From positions 361,400 through 421,027 of the forward strand of contig FN647849.1 in NCBI GenBank assembly GCA_000310025.1: a DNA stretch of 59,628 bases, written 5' to 3'. Shown in pieces: positions 41,514-52,800 of the stretch (the first letter of the stretch is position 1; each line of letters starts with the position of its first letter). The notes beneath the pieces were generated by a model that was given only the letters and a program-made list of their open reading frames with translations, searched no databases and was not told where the DNA came from. The position numbers and the translations under genes were made by a program. The DNA is from Ectocarpus siliculosus. Lineage: Eukaryota > Sar > Phaeophyceae > Ectocarpales > Ectocarpaceae.

Positions 41514-44500
41514 TCTGTTTCTCTCCGTCTGTCCCTGTTTCTCCCTCCTCCCCCCCCTGCCCCATCTATTCCGATTTTGTGGTTCGCACGGAGCAGTCGC
41601 CACCCTCAACAGGGGCTTCGTTGCCGAGGAGTTGGACCGGCTAGACGTGGAGGAGATAATCGAGATGCTGGAGATGGAGAACCCTAACCCCAAGTCTTGC
41701 GAGGGGTTCGAGACGGGGTCGTCTCCTCTCGCCGGACGATGGCAGTGAGTTGCTGTTGTTGTTGTTGTTTATGTTTTTGTTGGTGGTGGTGGTGGCGGTG
41801 GTGTTGTTGTTGCTGTTGTTGTTGTTGTTGTCGTCGTTGCCGTTGTTGTCGTAAACATCGCCGCATACGGCAACCCATGCGTCACCACCGCACGTCCCTC
41901 GAGTCTCTCTCCCGGGCCCTGGTTCTCCATCGACGGCACAGCAGAGCCAAGGGTGCTTGTTTTCGCACCCTCCGATAGCTGGTCTGGCAGGTTTTGGCGT
42001 GGCGTGGCACAAGGTGGTGGCGGCGTGTTGGCCATCGTCATCCGAACGACAACTACTCTAATACGGGCATGAGACGAAACGACAGTATTAGTTGATCCCC
42101 CACACACATACACACTGGTCCGGTGAGAACCCGGCGTGCTCCGTCCCGGTCTTGTAGGGATGCGAGGTCAATGGTCTAACGACTACGGCATGCATGACTA
42201 TGAGTACACCCCCCCACACACAGTACTCCCCAATCAACCCATGGCCTATCTGGATTGGCAAGGTAAACCCAAGGATGATGACCAGCTTCTGGCTATCTTT
42301 CTTTGTGAAACGTAGCCATGGCCGGCGAAAACCCGGCATATCACTCCGTCCCCGCATTGCAGGGATGCATTGCAGGGATGCGAGGTCAACAGTCTACCGA
42401 CTACGCCACGCGATTTACATTAGCACCCCCCACACACACTGCTGTCCGCCTGCCCCCCCCCAGGCTTCTGTACACGACCTCCCTGGACGTGCTCTCCCTA
42501 CAGATCAACCCGGCGGTTACAGTGGGGAAGATCTTCCAGCAGATCGAGTCCGACGGACGGTCCATTCAGAACATCATCGAGCTGCAGCCTCCCTTCGCCG
42601 CGGTGAACAAGATCCTCGGGAGCTCCATGACCACCCTCACGGCAAGAACTACGATTGTTTTTTGCGCATTTTTTTCGTTCTAGAAAGGTGTACTCCTTTG
42701 TTGGGGTGTGGCTGGCTTGTGACCACGGAAGGCGTCCGCGTCAGTTGGACCAGTAGTACACGGATATTAGGAGGTACTGAGCGGAGACCGGGTCGGTCAT
42801 AGATGTGAAGGCAACAACAGCAACAACCACGACGGCCACCCACAACAACGATCCCTTCTTACATTAGAGCATCATCATCTTGGAGGGGAGTGGTTTGCTT
42901 GATATTTTTCAAAAATAGGAGCCCTGGCAGCAAGGGCTTTCGCGCTGTTATCGTTTATTCTGCGCGTGGGCCAGAAAAATACACCGGTGGTTGCTGGTGG
43001 TAGCCGACAAAGGAATCGTGGGACGATACAGCGTGGAGCGCCTGTGACTTGGAGTGTTCAGTGTAGGATTGGGGCCCGGTGTGGAGCAATTAGGCTGCCC
43101 GCTAGTGCGTGCTTTCTACGACAGAGCATGATAGGTTCTGGAAGCCATTGGCGTACGAAGAGAGCTACCGGTTTTGTAGGGTCCAGCATATCGCTTCACC
43201 GGGGCGGAGTTACGCTGTGCTTTCGGAATCGTGTTTGCATTCCCCGCAGAAAGGAGCGTTTGCTTGGGTAGGCGTGGCAGCTGCTAGGAGAAAATCACTC
43301 GCTTGATATTTTGACAATGAAACAGTACACTGTAGAGAGAGCCATTGCTGATTCCGTTGTGTTTTTCTGTCACGGCTGTCCGGTCATGCAGGTGAAACTT
43401 GAAACAGAGCCGGTTTCCGACTCCCGCATCAACCTCAAGTTCGTCAGGACTGAGATCAAGGTAACAGGAGGTTCACTGTTGTTGGTGGTGGTAGTGATGA
43501 TGCCGTCATGGTCATTTAGCTGTTTGCATCCCCGACCCTCCATACACCATACGGATCCACATGATGAGACTCGCATGCCAAAAGCTTGCCCAGTAAGGAT
43601 ACAGGGCAGAGAGAATAGCCCCAAAAGGGTGTTGGTAATATGCGCTACCAAGTGCCAGAAGGGGCGGATACACGGTTTTGTGTTGGTGTTGATAGCGCAG
43701 CAGGTGGTCGTGTACCCGGTGGAGACGGTAGGAGTTCCACTGTACGGACGCCCACGTGTCGACAGCTGCGCGTACGGTTGACCGTGGAGCTCGGGAGGTT
43801 TGTGCTAGTTTCCCCGAGCACTGTTAGTCGGCGTGGTTTGTTTGACACCAGCAACCAGCCTTAATCCTTGTTGTCGGGCGGGGGGGGACGATTGTCGAAA
43901 GGTGGGCGTCGCCTTCGAAAGAAGAATCCCGTCCTTGCTCACAACTCCGTTGCTGGATTCTACTCCCCGTGCCGCCATCCTGGCAGTATTGCCAATGATG
44001 AAGGCCTCACCTCCCTCGCTGCTGTCCCCTCTCCCATGTTTGTTTTTCGTGGGACTAAATTTATGTCGGGCATGTGTACAACCGCCTGTCTTGGAACAGG
44101 CGAACTCCCTCTTCGGGAGAGAGCTCGACCTGCCGACTCTCGGCGTCGACATCCCTTCCGCCGAGAGGCTCGAGAAGCTGATTCCCAAAGGAGGCGGCAG
44201 CAGCGGCGGCGGGAAGGCCTTGAAGGAGAAGGTCGAGGGCGCCAAGACGAAGGCCAGGCAGCTGGCAGAGAAGCTCAAGGGCAAGAAGAAAAAGTCCGAC
44301 AACGCCGTGGACGGCGATGAGAAGAAGAAGGACGACGGCGAGGGTAACTCGTCGGGTGACGGGGATGATGTGGCCGAAGCCGCAGACGCAACGCCGGAGG
44401 CGGAGGAGCAGAGCGACAAGGAGGAGGCGTCCCCTGCCCCCGGGGATGATGAGAAGGCGTCCCCTGCCCCCGGGGATGGTGAGGAGTCGTCCCCTCTCGC

Positions 44501-44603
44501 CTCTTCGCTGAGGACTCCTTACTTCGAGAGCACGTATGTCGACGAGGACCTCAGGGTGGGGCGCACCGGAAACGGTGACGTGTTTGTCTCCATCAGAGCT
44601 TGA
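40765..44603 (+). CDS. PAP/fibrillin plastid lipid-associated protein
   Basis: Fibrillins are plastid proteins of plastoglobules and thylakoids. Five exons join in phase: 40765-41160, 41597-41744, 42464-42641, 43392-43460 and 44100-44603 (TGA), giving about 430 residues. The Ala/Arg/Gly-rich N-terminal part begins FVTPGSLAIN, so an upstream exon ending in G would give AFVTP, near the heterokont plastid-signal consensus. The domain then reads ALKQKLLRKVATLNRGFVAE, IEMLEMENPNPKS, PLAGRWQLLYTTS, VTVGKIFQQIESDGRSIQNI, SDSRINLKFVRTEI, LDLPTLGVDIPSAERL and, after a low-complexity insert of about 90 residues, YFESTYVDEDLRVGRTGNGD to the C-terminus SIRA. The W+LLYTTS and TY+DEDLR+GR motifs are the family's hallmarks. 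The insert is Lys-rich then acidic, with ASPAPGD repeats. Intron 3 begins with GC (ACG/GCAAGA) rather than GT. The first exon and start codon are not found. Confidence 0.9.
41478..41512. repeat. (CT)n tract in fibrillin intron 1
   Basis: A CT-rich stretch (41428-41560) with a perfect core lies in the first visible intron, about 85 bases before the acceptor at 41597. Confidence 0.9.
41752..41850. repeat. GTT/GGT-rich tract in fibrillin intron 2
   Basis: GTTGTTGTTGTTGTT, GGTGGTGGTGGTGG and further GTTGTT units start only a few bases after the donor at 41745. Confidence 0.9.
42117..42434 (+). mobile_element. two C-tailed retroposon copies, type 2
   Basis: The first (42117-42222) is a clean 3' end: TGGTCCGGTGAGAACCCGGC ... 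GCATGCATGACTATGAGTAC and a C-run. The second (about 42230-42434) includes the longer body AGGATGATGACCAGCTTCTG ... CTTTGTGAAACGTAG also seen at 8100-8145, a 14-bp internal duplication (GGGATGCATTGCA), GCGAGGTCAACAGTCTACCG and a C-run. They end 30-40 bp before the fibrillin exon at 42464. Confidence 0.7.
42728..42797 (-). repeat. CCGTTCC-type dispersed repeat, inverted copy
   Basis: On the minus strand CCGGTCTCCGCTCAGTACCT ... GGTCCAACTGACGCGGACGC, matching the copies at 17343, 29943 and 37369. It lies in fibrillin intron 3. Confidence 0.65.
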
Positions 44604-47600
44604 CAAATGCCGGACGCTGTTGGGCCCGTTACTTCTACGTTCGGGAGCGCTTTTCCTCGGACGCGTGTCGGCGTAACTCTTCTGTGGAGTTTGGCGGCAG
44701 GCGCGCTTGGTGGGGTGAACCTAGCAGCGGACGTGCGTGGGTAGCGGTAATGTTTGAGTGACACGGGAAAAACTGCTGCGGCAGACAACGTGATTTGAGA
44801 CTCGTGCGGAGCAGGCCGCGCCGAAATGGGTGAGCGGTCCGCGAATGGCTGTGCTCCGGGCTTTCTAGAGCGAAGAACACCGGAACGATAGCGTTCTCGG
44901 GTATCCCCACAATGAACATGAGTACAGCATTTCATTGGTTGCTGATCTTGCGAAGAAGATTTGAGCCTGGGGCGAGGAGGCGGGGTGGGGAGGGGAATGA
45001 AAATTTCCGGTCGTGCACAGCACACTTTGCTTTAAGAGAGTTTGAATATGTTACGGTCTGATGGAAGAAATCAGTGAGATTCATTCGGTCTTCCTCTTCA
45101 TATTGCCTTTCTTGTGAAACGATGAATTGCATACCACAGGTGCAGCGGTACCAGATGTACCGTTTTGGGGTTGAGTGTTTTGACAACACACGAAGCGCTG
45201 GACACTCGCGATCCACTGCTGTGCTGTTGACCTGCGTGTGGGAAAATCAATCGGTTCCTGAAAAACCGACGATACATTCGTCGATTCGATGACTGGACTG
45301 GCAGGCTGAGCCAACCCCAAGCAGCATGATCCGTGTTTCGCGGTTCGTGTTGGCGAATGATATCCTGTTCTTCTTGCCCCCTTTTTCACGAAACCCCGCG
45401 AGCCCATTCGTCACCGTCTGTCCTCTCTAACGCTGCCGACATATGGTTTTCACTCATGCCCACCAGCGCTTACATCCACTCTGCTGCCGAACTTGTTTTC
45501 CCACTTTTCGATTTCGGAGTAAGTTGCGCTACTCTAAATCTTCAGCGGCCGTGAAGAGACAAGCACCCGACAACGGCGGGTGGGTGTTGGGAGGACCCTG
45601 ACCGTGTTTCTCGAGAAATTTCTCGAGAAACGAAACCAAGGGTCAATGACTGCTACGCCGCGTCACCCATCTCTAAATGAGTTCTTCGGCAGGCGCACGT
45701 GCTCTCTCCCTGTCCCATAAAAAAGCTCATTCATGAGGACCACAAGCATGCAGAGAATAAAGTTGACTACCGTCAATAGGCCTCCCCAAGGCAAAAGCTC
45801 ACACCTCTGCGCCTCACCATCGCCAAACCGCACTAACGTCTTGTCGCACATCTTACTCCTCGCGTTCGTACATGCGTGCTGAAACTTGGCATTAGGGCCA
45901 CGCGCAGCATCTTTCTCGAATATTCATGCAACGCTGCAGCGCGTACAGTTGGATTGGGGATATAGTCTATCCATACACGACGTGTATCGACGAACGCCTC
46001 CGGCTCAGCCGTACATGTAGCAGATTGCCCTTCCGACTATGCCTGTTGGTTGATCTATCTTTGTATCTATGCAAATCGAGTAGCTGAAGAGCCTGCTTCG
46101 GATGAAACAAGGTGGCAGTGGCACCGCCCTGCAGCGCTGATTCTGTGACCCTAGCCCTACTTACCCTAACCCAAACCCCAACTTAGCCGATTCTATGTAC
46201 ACTTCATAAATTAGGATAAATTTCCTTACATAGAAAATCCTGCGTATATACACGACGCATGGCACGGAGAGGTTTAGTCTGATAGTACCTTTAAGCAACT
46301 GTCGCGTTGTACTAGTAGTCTGGCAAATAGATCATGCACGGTCGACAACAGCAGTGGTACGTACATGTATGTCTACATGTAGCTGAAAAGTGCGTTGTAG
46401 AATCAGGGTTGCACCAAGCGACCGTACATGGGCGTGTCAGGGCCTAAGAACAGCGTCTTGGCGGGACATGTCCTTTGTTGCACATCAAGTGAGCTGCGGC
46501 CAAGGGTGCAGGTTTTGGGAGGCCGGGACCAACTTAAAAAATGCGTGCGTGTGGAGCCAGCCTACCCTGGTTGGTAGTCGCAATATGTATTCGTCCAAAT
46601 CTCGTTTGGGAATGTTGGGTAGAGAGGAAATACACGTCCTAAAACAAGCAAGGAATCAAAACATCGTATTCTCAGCTGCTAGTTTAACTCTCAGATGGGA
46701 GATCCATCGAAAGCGTTGGGGGAATGCGGTCACGTGCGCAGTGCGCACGTGCGCCGTGCCGAGTTCGGCGTGCGGAGCAACTAAAAACGCGGAGGAATCG
46801 AACAGCCCGTTGAGCAGCAACGAAACTGTCACCGTGTCGCCTGTTGGTTGGTGTACCTGCGTCCGAGCTCCATTGCGCCTACAAGAAGTACTTTGTCAAC
46901 AGCCGACAAAAGGTTCCAGCTTCGCGGGCAAAGAGGTCGTGGGCTCACGCTTACCCATTTGCCGCTTCAAGGTTCACTAAGACGGTCAGCAACTGCGCTA
47001 CGAACCAGAGGTAAGTGGAAATGAAACCAATTTTTTTTTTTCGGGCGAGAAGAGGAGAGCGCAAGCCACTCGCAGGTGCGCATATTTGCAGCATGCAATG
47101 GTCCGAGGTCCGACAAGCAAAGCGAAACTCTTAACAACTTTCCTTCAGACCGTGGTGAATCCCTCAAACCAGTGTTCGACATGGGAGTCTACAGGGGGGG
47201 TGGTGCGACAACGACGAATTAATGATCGGCTACGGCCTCACGTGCCTCTGGCCTGCTGAACTGTATGTGCACCTCCTCCTACAGAACATAAGAAAAGTAG
47301 ACACTATTTCCAATGTGCTTGTGGGGAAGTACCATCAACTCTGTCGGCGGGAACACACGTGTTACCTGCGTGGGAATTTCGTATATCCGCAGCAATCCCA
47401 CCCCAGTAAACAACTGGCAATTGTCGCTGGGGGCCTTGTAGGGAGTCACTGCGTGTGTAGCAGTAAAATCTGACCTCAGCCTCGTTGTAAACGTTTAGTC
47501 TATGTAATAAACTGGAAATCTACGATGAAGAAGGTATTTTGTATGCATACGTAGTTTGCACTCCAAATTGTGTAGGAGTTATTGTAGGAGAGTATGCGGC

Positions 47601-48762
47601 AAGAAACCTTCTCGAAACCTTTGGGAGCCCTCGGGTCCAGATATGCAGGCTACATGGGGGGGTCCTCTCACTCCAGATTTCGCTGTCCGAAAGCGCTGTT
47701 GAACGAGTTGAGGGGAATAGTAGTAGGTGCCTATAGAAATATAGAAGGTACTTGTATGTGTCATGCTGTACTTTCTCCACCCCACAAAAAAAAGGCTTTT
47801 TGATTCATGCAAATAAAGTGAAACACGTGCCTGTTGTCAACGCAAAATAAGACTCCAGCCAACGGAAACAAGCACGTACTACATGGCTTAGAGGCTGAAG
47901 GGGGAGCAAAGCACGCCAAGCTACAGGATCCTTGCCAAGGTCTTGCCTGATGTTCCCGTCATATCTTTAGCACACTTTTGTCATTCACGTCAAGCCACGT
48001 GTGACATTAAATATCCTCTTCATCGGCTGCGCAGCTTTTTCTGAAGGTTGGGCCTTAGGTAGCTGAAGACTTTAAGACTAGAGGCGCAATACTTCACGGT
48101 ACATATTGGGATTGATTGTGTTGAACATGAAGTGCTTCAAACGTGCCGAGAATAGCAAACGTTTCGAAGCTGTTCAGCGCTGTCGCGTTTGATGTATTTC
48201 AACGGTTTACCCGGAACGTTCCCTACAGTTCCCTCTGGTTACCCACGGGTTCCACGAGGTTCGTCGCGGGGTACCACGGCGCTTCACGACTTTGAGATTT
48301 TTCCATCGTGTTGTGATCTCCGTTCTTTTTGAGAAATTCGATAGCACTGATTGCGAATACGTTTTGTTGGTATTGACTCGCATAGAGGAAGAAAATGGGC
48401 TTGCACAGTAGTGGTTTCCCCCCCCGGAACCACCAAAAGTCGTCACAGATATGGTATCCTAAATTGCGAAAGGGAAAGCAAATGGCCGATTTATCCGCTT
48501 CTTCTGGCTCCTGTACGCCTCGAGGGAATGCGAGGAGGTAGGGATGCCGTGACATGGCGCGACACAAGCCGTTTGCTCTGCCTTCGCAGTCAAGTCTGCC
48601 GCCGTTCGTGATTCTCGAAGTGTGGTTTTCTGCCGTTTATGTGGCAGCTGCCAATTACTCTCAACCTATCAAACGAGGATTGCCGTGTTCCAAGCTACGT
48701 GTTCCCTTGTCGTCTGCAATGTTTCCGAAGCGCAGGAGTCAGTTTCGGGAGGGGAGACGCGA
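44604..48762. other. intergenic between fibrillin and prominin-like gene
   Basis: No exon chain is visible. Contents: a perfect 26-bp palindrome at 45606-45631; a degenerate telomere-like patch ACCCTAACCCAAACCCC at about 46158-46174; a minus-strand ATG frame 45663-45851 (62 codons) with one hydrophobic segment (LLTVVNFILCMLVVLMNELF) that could be a small membrane protein but has no other support; and a plus frame 46390-46980 (196 codons) with no recognisable domain. The last part should contain the prominin-like promoter and 5' UTR. Confidence 0.35.
45606..45631. repeat. perfect 26-bp palindrome
   Basis: GTTTCTCGAGAAA is followed directly by its reverse complement TTTCTCGAGAAAC. The half-site itself contains the palindrome TTTCTCGAGAAA, so the block is a tandem pair of 12-bp palindromes. 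It could be a dimeric protein-binding site. It is 1.0 kb downstream of the fibrillin stop. Confidence 0.9.
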
Positions 48763-49855
48763 ATGGCACCCATGCGTCTACGACCCCTGGTGGGTCGTCG
48801 CGGGGCTGCCATGCTTTGTCTTCCTACCCTGGCGATGACGTTGGTGGTAACCAAAGGCTCCGTCTTCGACACGCCAGCAGATGGTGAGGGACACACAGAG
48901 AGTGAGAGAGATGTTATGAGATGTAGCACGAGACTGTTCGATGCCAGCCTATGTGGCAATGATGCTTCGGGGTTCGCATTGTTGTTGTTGTTGTTGTTGT
49001 TGCTGCTGTTGCGATCAAGTGGAACTTTGTGACCGACAGACCAGAGCACACACCAGCGCACACAGACACGCAACCCCAGACAACGCACTTACCCACGCCC
49101 TAGAAAACGAACAACGAAACACATGACTGCGCCATCGTACTAGTGCATACGCCGGGCGTGTTGCCTTGAAAGCTGTACCGTTTCCCCCTCATTGTTTCGG
49201 CAGACCTAGAGCAAGAGGATTACATAGACTACGGCCAGGAAGTGGGCGTCGCGACGGCGGGGCTGGGGATAGGACTGTCCATCTTCTTCGGGCTCCTGGC
49301 CTTCCTCGGCATGCTCGCCATGTGCTGTCGGTGTAAGCGCCTTCACCGCGCAGACCTCGCCATCGCCGAGGCCGAGGGGGACAACGACGGTACGTGCTTC
49401 GTAGCTGTAAGAAGCGCAGGCAATTCATTGTAAGTTATTTCGTGACTGTGAGAATCGCCGTGGGGGGGGGGTTGGATGGAGTGTTTCTTGATGGGAGGTG
49501 TGTGCATGATAGTTCGTTCCGGCGCAGTTTCTATGAGGCTGAAAAGGCAGACGTGGGTCGGCCGATGGACAAGGAGAAATGAGTCGCGACTTGTCTAGAA
49601 AGTCGTGCAAGAACAGCGCAGAGGCCTTTTTTTCTCTGCGCGGTTTCACGCCTAGTCGGCGATTAAACTCTCCTCTACCGGTGGCAGAAAAATGGAATCT
49701 GATCAATGTGAAACACGACAAATATATTCACGAGCAAAGGAAGCTTCAAGTTAGGGAAAATGCCGGGTGTCATGTACGAGATCGAGAAACAAGTTGCCCT
49801 TCTCGCATCTAGCTTCCCGTGGGCACGAACTCTACATCTGAACAATTGTAAACGC

Positions 49856-49899
<44 letters not shown>

Positions 49900-52800
49900 C
49901 GACAGCGACAATCAATTACGTACGGCCGACCTAACGAGAAACACTCCCGGACCGACCGGCATGCACAGGGAAAGGGTTGGACGATATGTACGAGATCGAG
50001 GACTACGAGGACAACATCTCCAAACACCGCAAGATCCTCTGGCTGTTCTCGTTCATCATTTTCCTTGGCTATCTGTTCTGCGCCGGCTACGCTTACAACG
50101 GAGCCGAGACCACAGATTGTGAGTTCCTACGATACCAAGGATGGATACCGTTGTTAGTGGATGGAAGGGGTTGCTGCGAGGCGGGAACGCCTGGTTATGA
50201 AAGCGAGGCGAAGCACGGAAGGCCTCAGCTTTGTCAGGAAATCGCAGAAGAGGTGGACAAGAACCCCTAGAAAACGCGACATGTTGAACACACAAGTATC
50301 GTTTCCGCTCTATAATCGAACAAAAGTGCTAGAGGTAGTAATACCTTTCTGTGAGCGCTTTCCTGCAGCTACTCGTCGGCACGACGGCACTTAGACGACG
50401 TTGAACGGTGACAGAGGAGCGGACAATGCCAAAGGCGAAACACCATCCGCACCGTATCGGGCTGGGGACACTACCATCTCGCAGAGAAAGGGATGCTCAC
50501 GTGGCGGAAGCTACACAATGGGGAGAAATTCCCGCATGTTGTGTATTGTCCAACACCCATGTTCTGCGCCGGAGAGTTGTTAATTTTCTCGAGTACCTCG
50601 TTTGTAGGTGGTCTGTTGCATCAACCTCTTTTTTCTTGCGCCCCTTGTTGGGTAAGAACAAATTGGGGCTTGGGCTCCTTCATGAATGCGGGGCGAAAGG
50701 TAACCAATCGTAGCTGTTGCGATCAGGCTTCACCACCCTCCTCGCATCACTATGCACATGGGAGTTTGCCCCGTTGCGGGGTACATGCCCGAAATATGAT
50801 ATTGCAAAGGCTGAGTGCCCCCACGTCTCCAGGTACTCGTTGACGGGATGCGAGACCCTATTAGCAAGCAACACGAAAGCCACGCTTTCTCGTTTCTTCG
50901 CGTTCTCCACCCTTGTTTTCTCCCTCCGCCTCCCAATCCGCTGAACACCACCGGTGGGGATCTCCCTTGATAACCCTGATCGAAGGATATATACCTGATA
51001 CTGATTGTGGTGGTGCTTCGTGTAAACCTCGTGCTTGCTGCAACAGCGTCTTTCGGCTCGATCTTCGACGGCACGGACGTCCTTCTCACGCGGGCGCAGG
51101 AGGCTCTCTGCGCGGAGAACGGGAGTGCGGTGAGTCGCCACGAAAAAAAAAAGGCCAAAAGCCCCGTCACCGCGCGTCTTCTTGGCATAGTGCCTCCCAC
51201 AACCGCAAAAACAAACATAGCGATAGTGCTGACTCTGAAGCTGCTTCACTGCAAACTCTTTTTCCTCTCCTTGTTCTTTTTTTTGTACTCGTTTTGGTCC
51301 CCTTTGCCCATCGATGTATCGTGCCGTTGCCGCCCCTACGGGAGAACGTGTTGTTGTTTGTATTGAACGTCACCATCTACTACTCTGCGTGACAGCTCCC
51401 GCTGCTCGTCTTCAGCACAACGAACACACAAAGTATGTAGACGAGATACATGCATACGAGGAAATGTTGCCTGCTTGTATCGGTTCTCCATCGGGGTCTC
51501 ATCTCCATACGACCCTTTGGCGCCTTTGGTCCACAAAAACGTGGGCGATTTAGACCCATAAATCCTTGCGGATTCCGAAGCGTCACACGCAGCAGCGTTA
51601 TAAGAAGACTCGTACTCCGTCGCCAACACGCAGGACTGCGCCGATGGGAGCGTCGGAGATTTCATGCTCGAAATCTCCGTTGCCCTCATTGATCGGCTGG
51701 AGGGAGTCGTCGACTTCATCTCGAGCCTTTCGGCGGTGACGGCACCTCTGCTCGTCGTGTCTGGTGAGTGTTTTCCTCTTCTTCGGTCGGTCGATTTTTC
51801 GCCGATATTTCTCGGTTTCAGGACGGGGAGAGAGAGAGAGACACGAAACGTGCATCATCTCGCCAGCTACGTTGACCGTGGGGCGCTGCGTTGGAGCATC
51901 ACCGTTCCGAGTGTCCTTTCTCTCGGGGCGGATCGACCGAGTACTGGTCAAAGCGTCTTACCCATACAATGCCCTGTGTGCGAGACACGTATGCAGTACT
52001 TGTTCCGTTCAGTTGGAAACGAAAATCTGCCCAGAAAAACGGAAATAACAGGGGGCCTCATATCTGTTGTCGGCTTCTGAGGTGTCGGGCGTTCGAGCCC
52101 CGATGCCGACTCCGTCAAGAAATATCGTTTCTACCACGTTGTTGCTGTTTCCAATCGGTTCTCTCCAATGACAATGGAGAAGCACCGGTCGCAGACAGTA
52201 CCTGTCGTTCCCCGGGTCACACCAAACTACTCATGAGATGCCTCAAGAACAACTCTGCCACGGAGAGGGGTCGCGTTTATATCTCTGTGTGCATTATTCA
52301 TGCTACATAGTTCAAATTATTCCAATATTGAAAGTTCGAACGTGTGCGATCGTTAACAACTTGAGGGCCGACAAGCAGATCCTCCTCTGGATCAAGGCAG
52401 ACTTGATTACGACTCGAAACAAAATCAAATCAACCCCCACCATCTTCCATTAAACGTGGTACTCATAGTGAATATGATACCCCTCACCATCTTCCGTCTT
52501 AACTTGGCCACCTTTGAACATGGCATTAACACCCCCGAGGGCGCTCGTTCCCGAAGCAACGAAACGGGTCGGGAAAGCAGGAAACAGTCCTCCGCAGCTT
52601 GCTCAGCAGGCGCTTGCTCCGCCGCCGCCTCCGCTTTCGCCGTTGCTGTTGCAGCCGCTTTTTCCCCAGCCACTCTCACCGCCTCCGCTTTCGCCTCCGC
52701 GTGATAGTCCGATCTCGGTTCTTGGAGGCAAACTGTAGCCACCACACGCCCGCAGCTTTGGTGATGGAAATTGACCTTTACCTTGGTGCCAATGTGATGA

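Noticed and set aside
45606-45631. Heat-shock element
   Set aside because: The TTC and GAA units are spaced by four bases (TTCTCGAGAA), not the two needed for an nGAAnnTTCn array.
46390-46980. 196-codon plus-strand frame before the prominin-like gene
   Set aside because: No family resemblance, mixed Cys/Trp/Ser composition as in random sequence, no splice or regulatory context.
52040-52110. tRNA-like GCGTTCGAGCCCCGA in a prominin-like intron
   Set aside because: A lone B-box-like motif with imperfect T-stem and no A-box at the expected distance.
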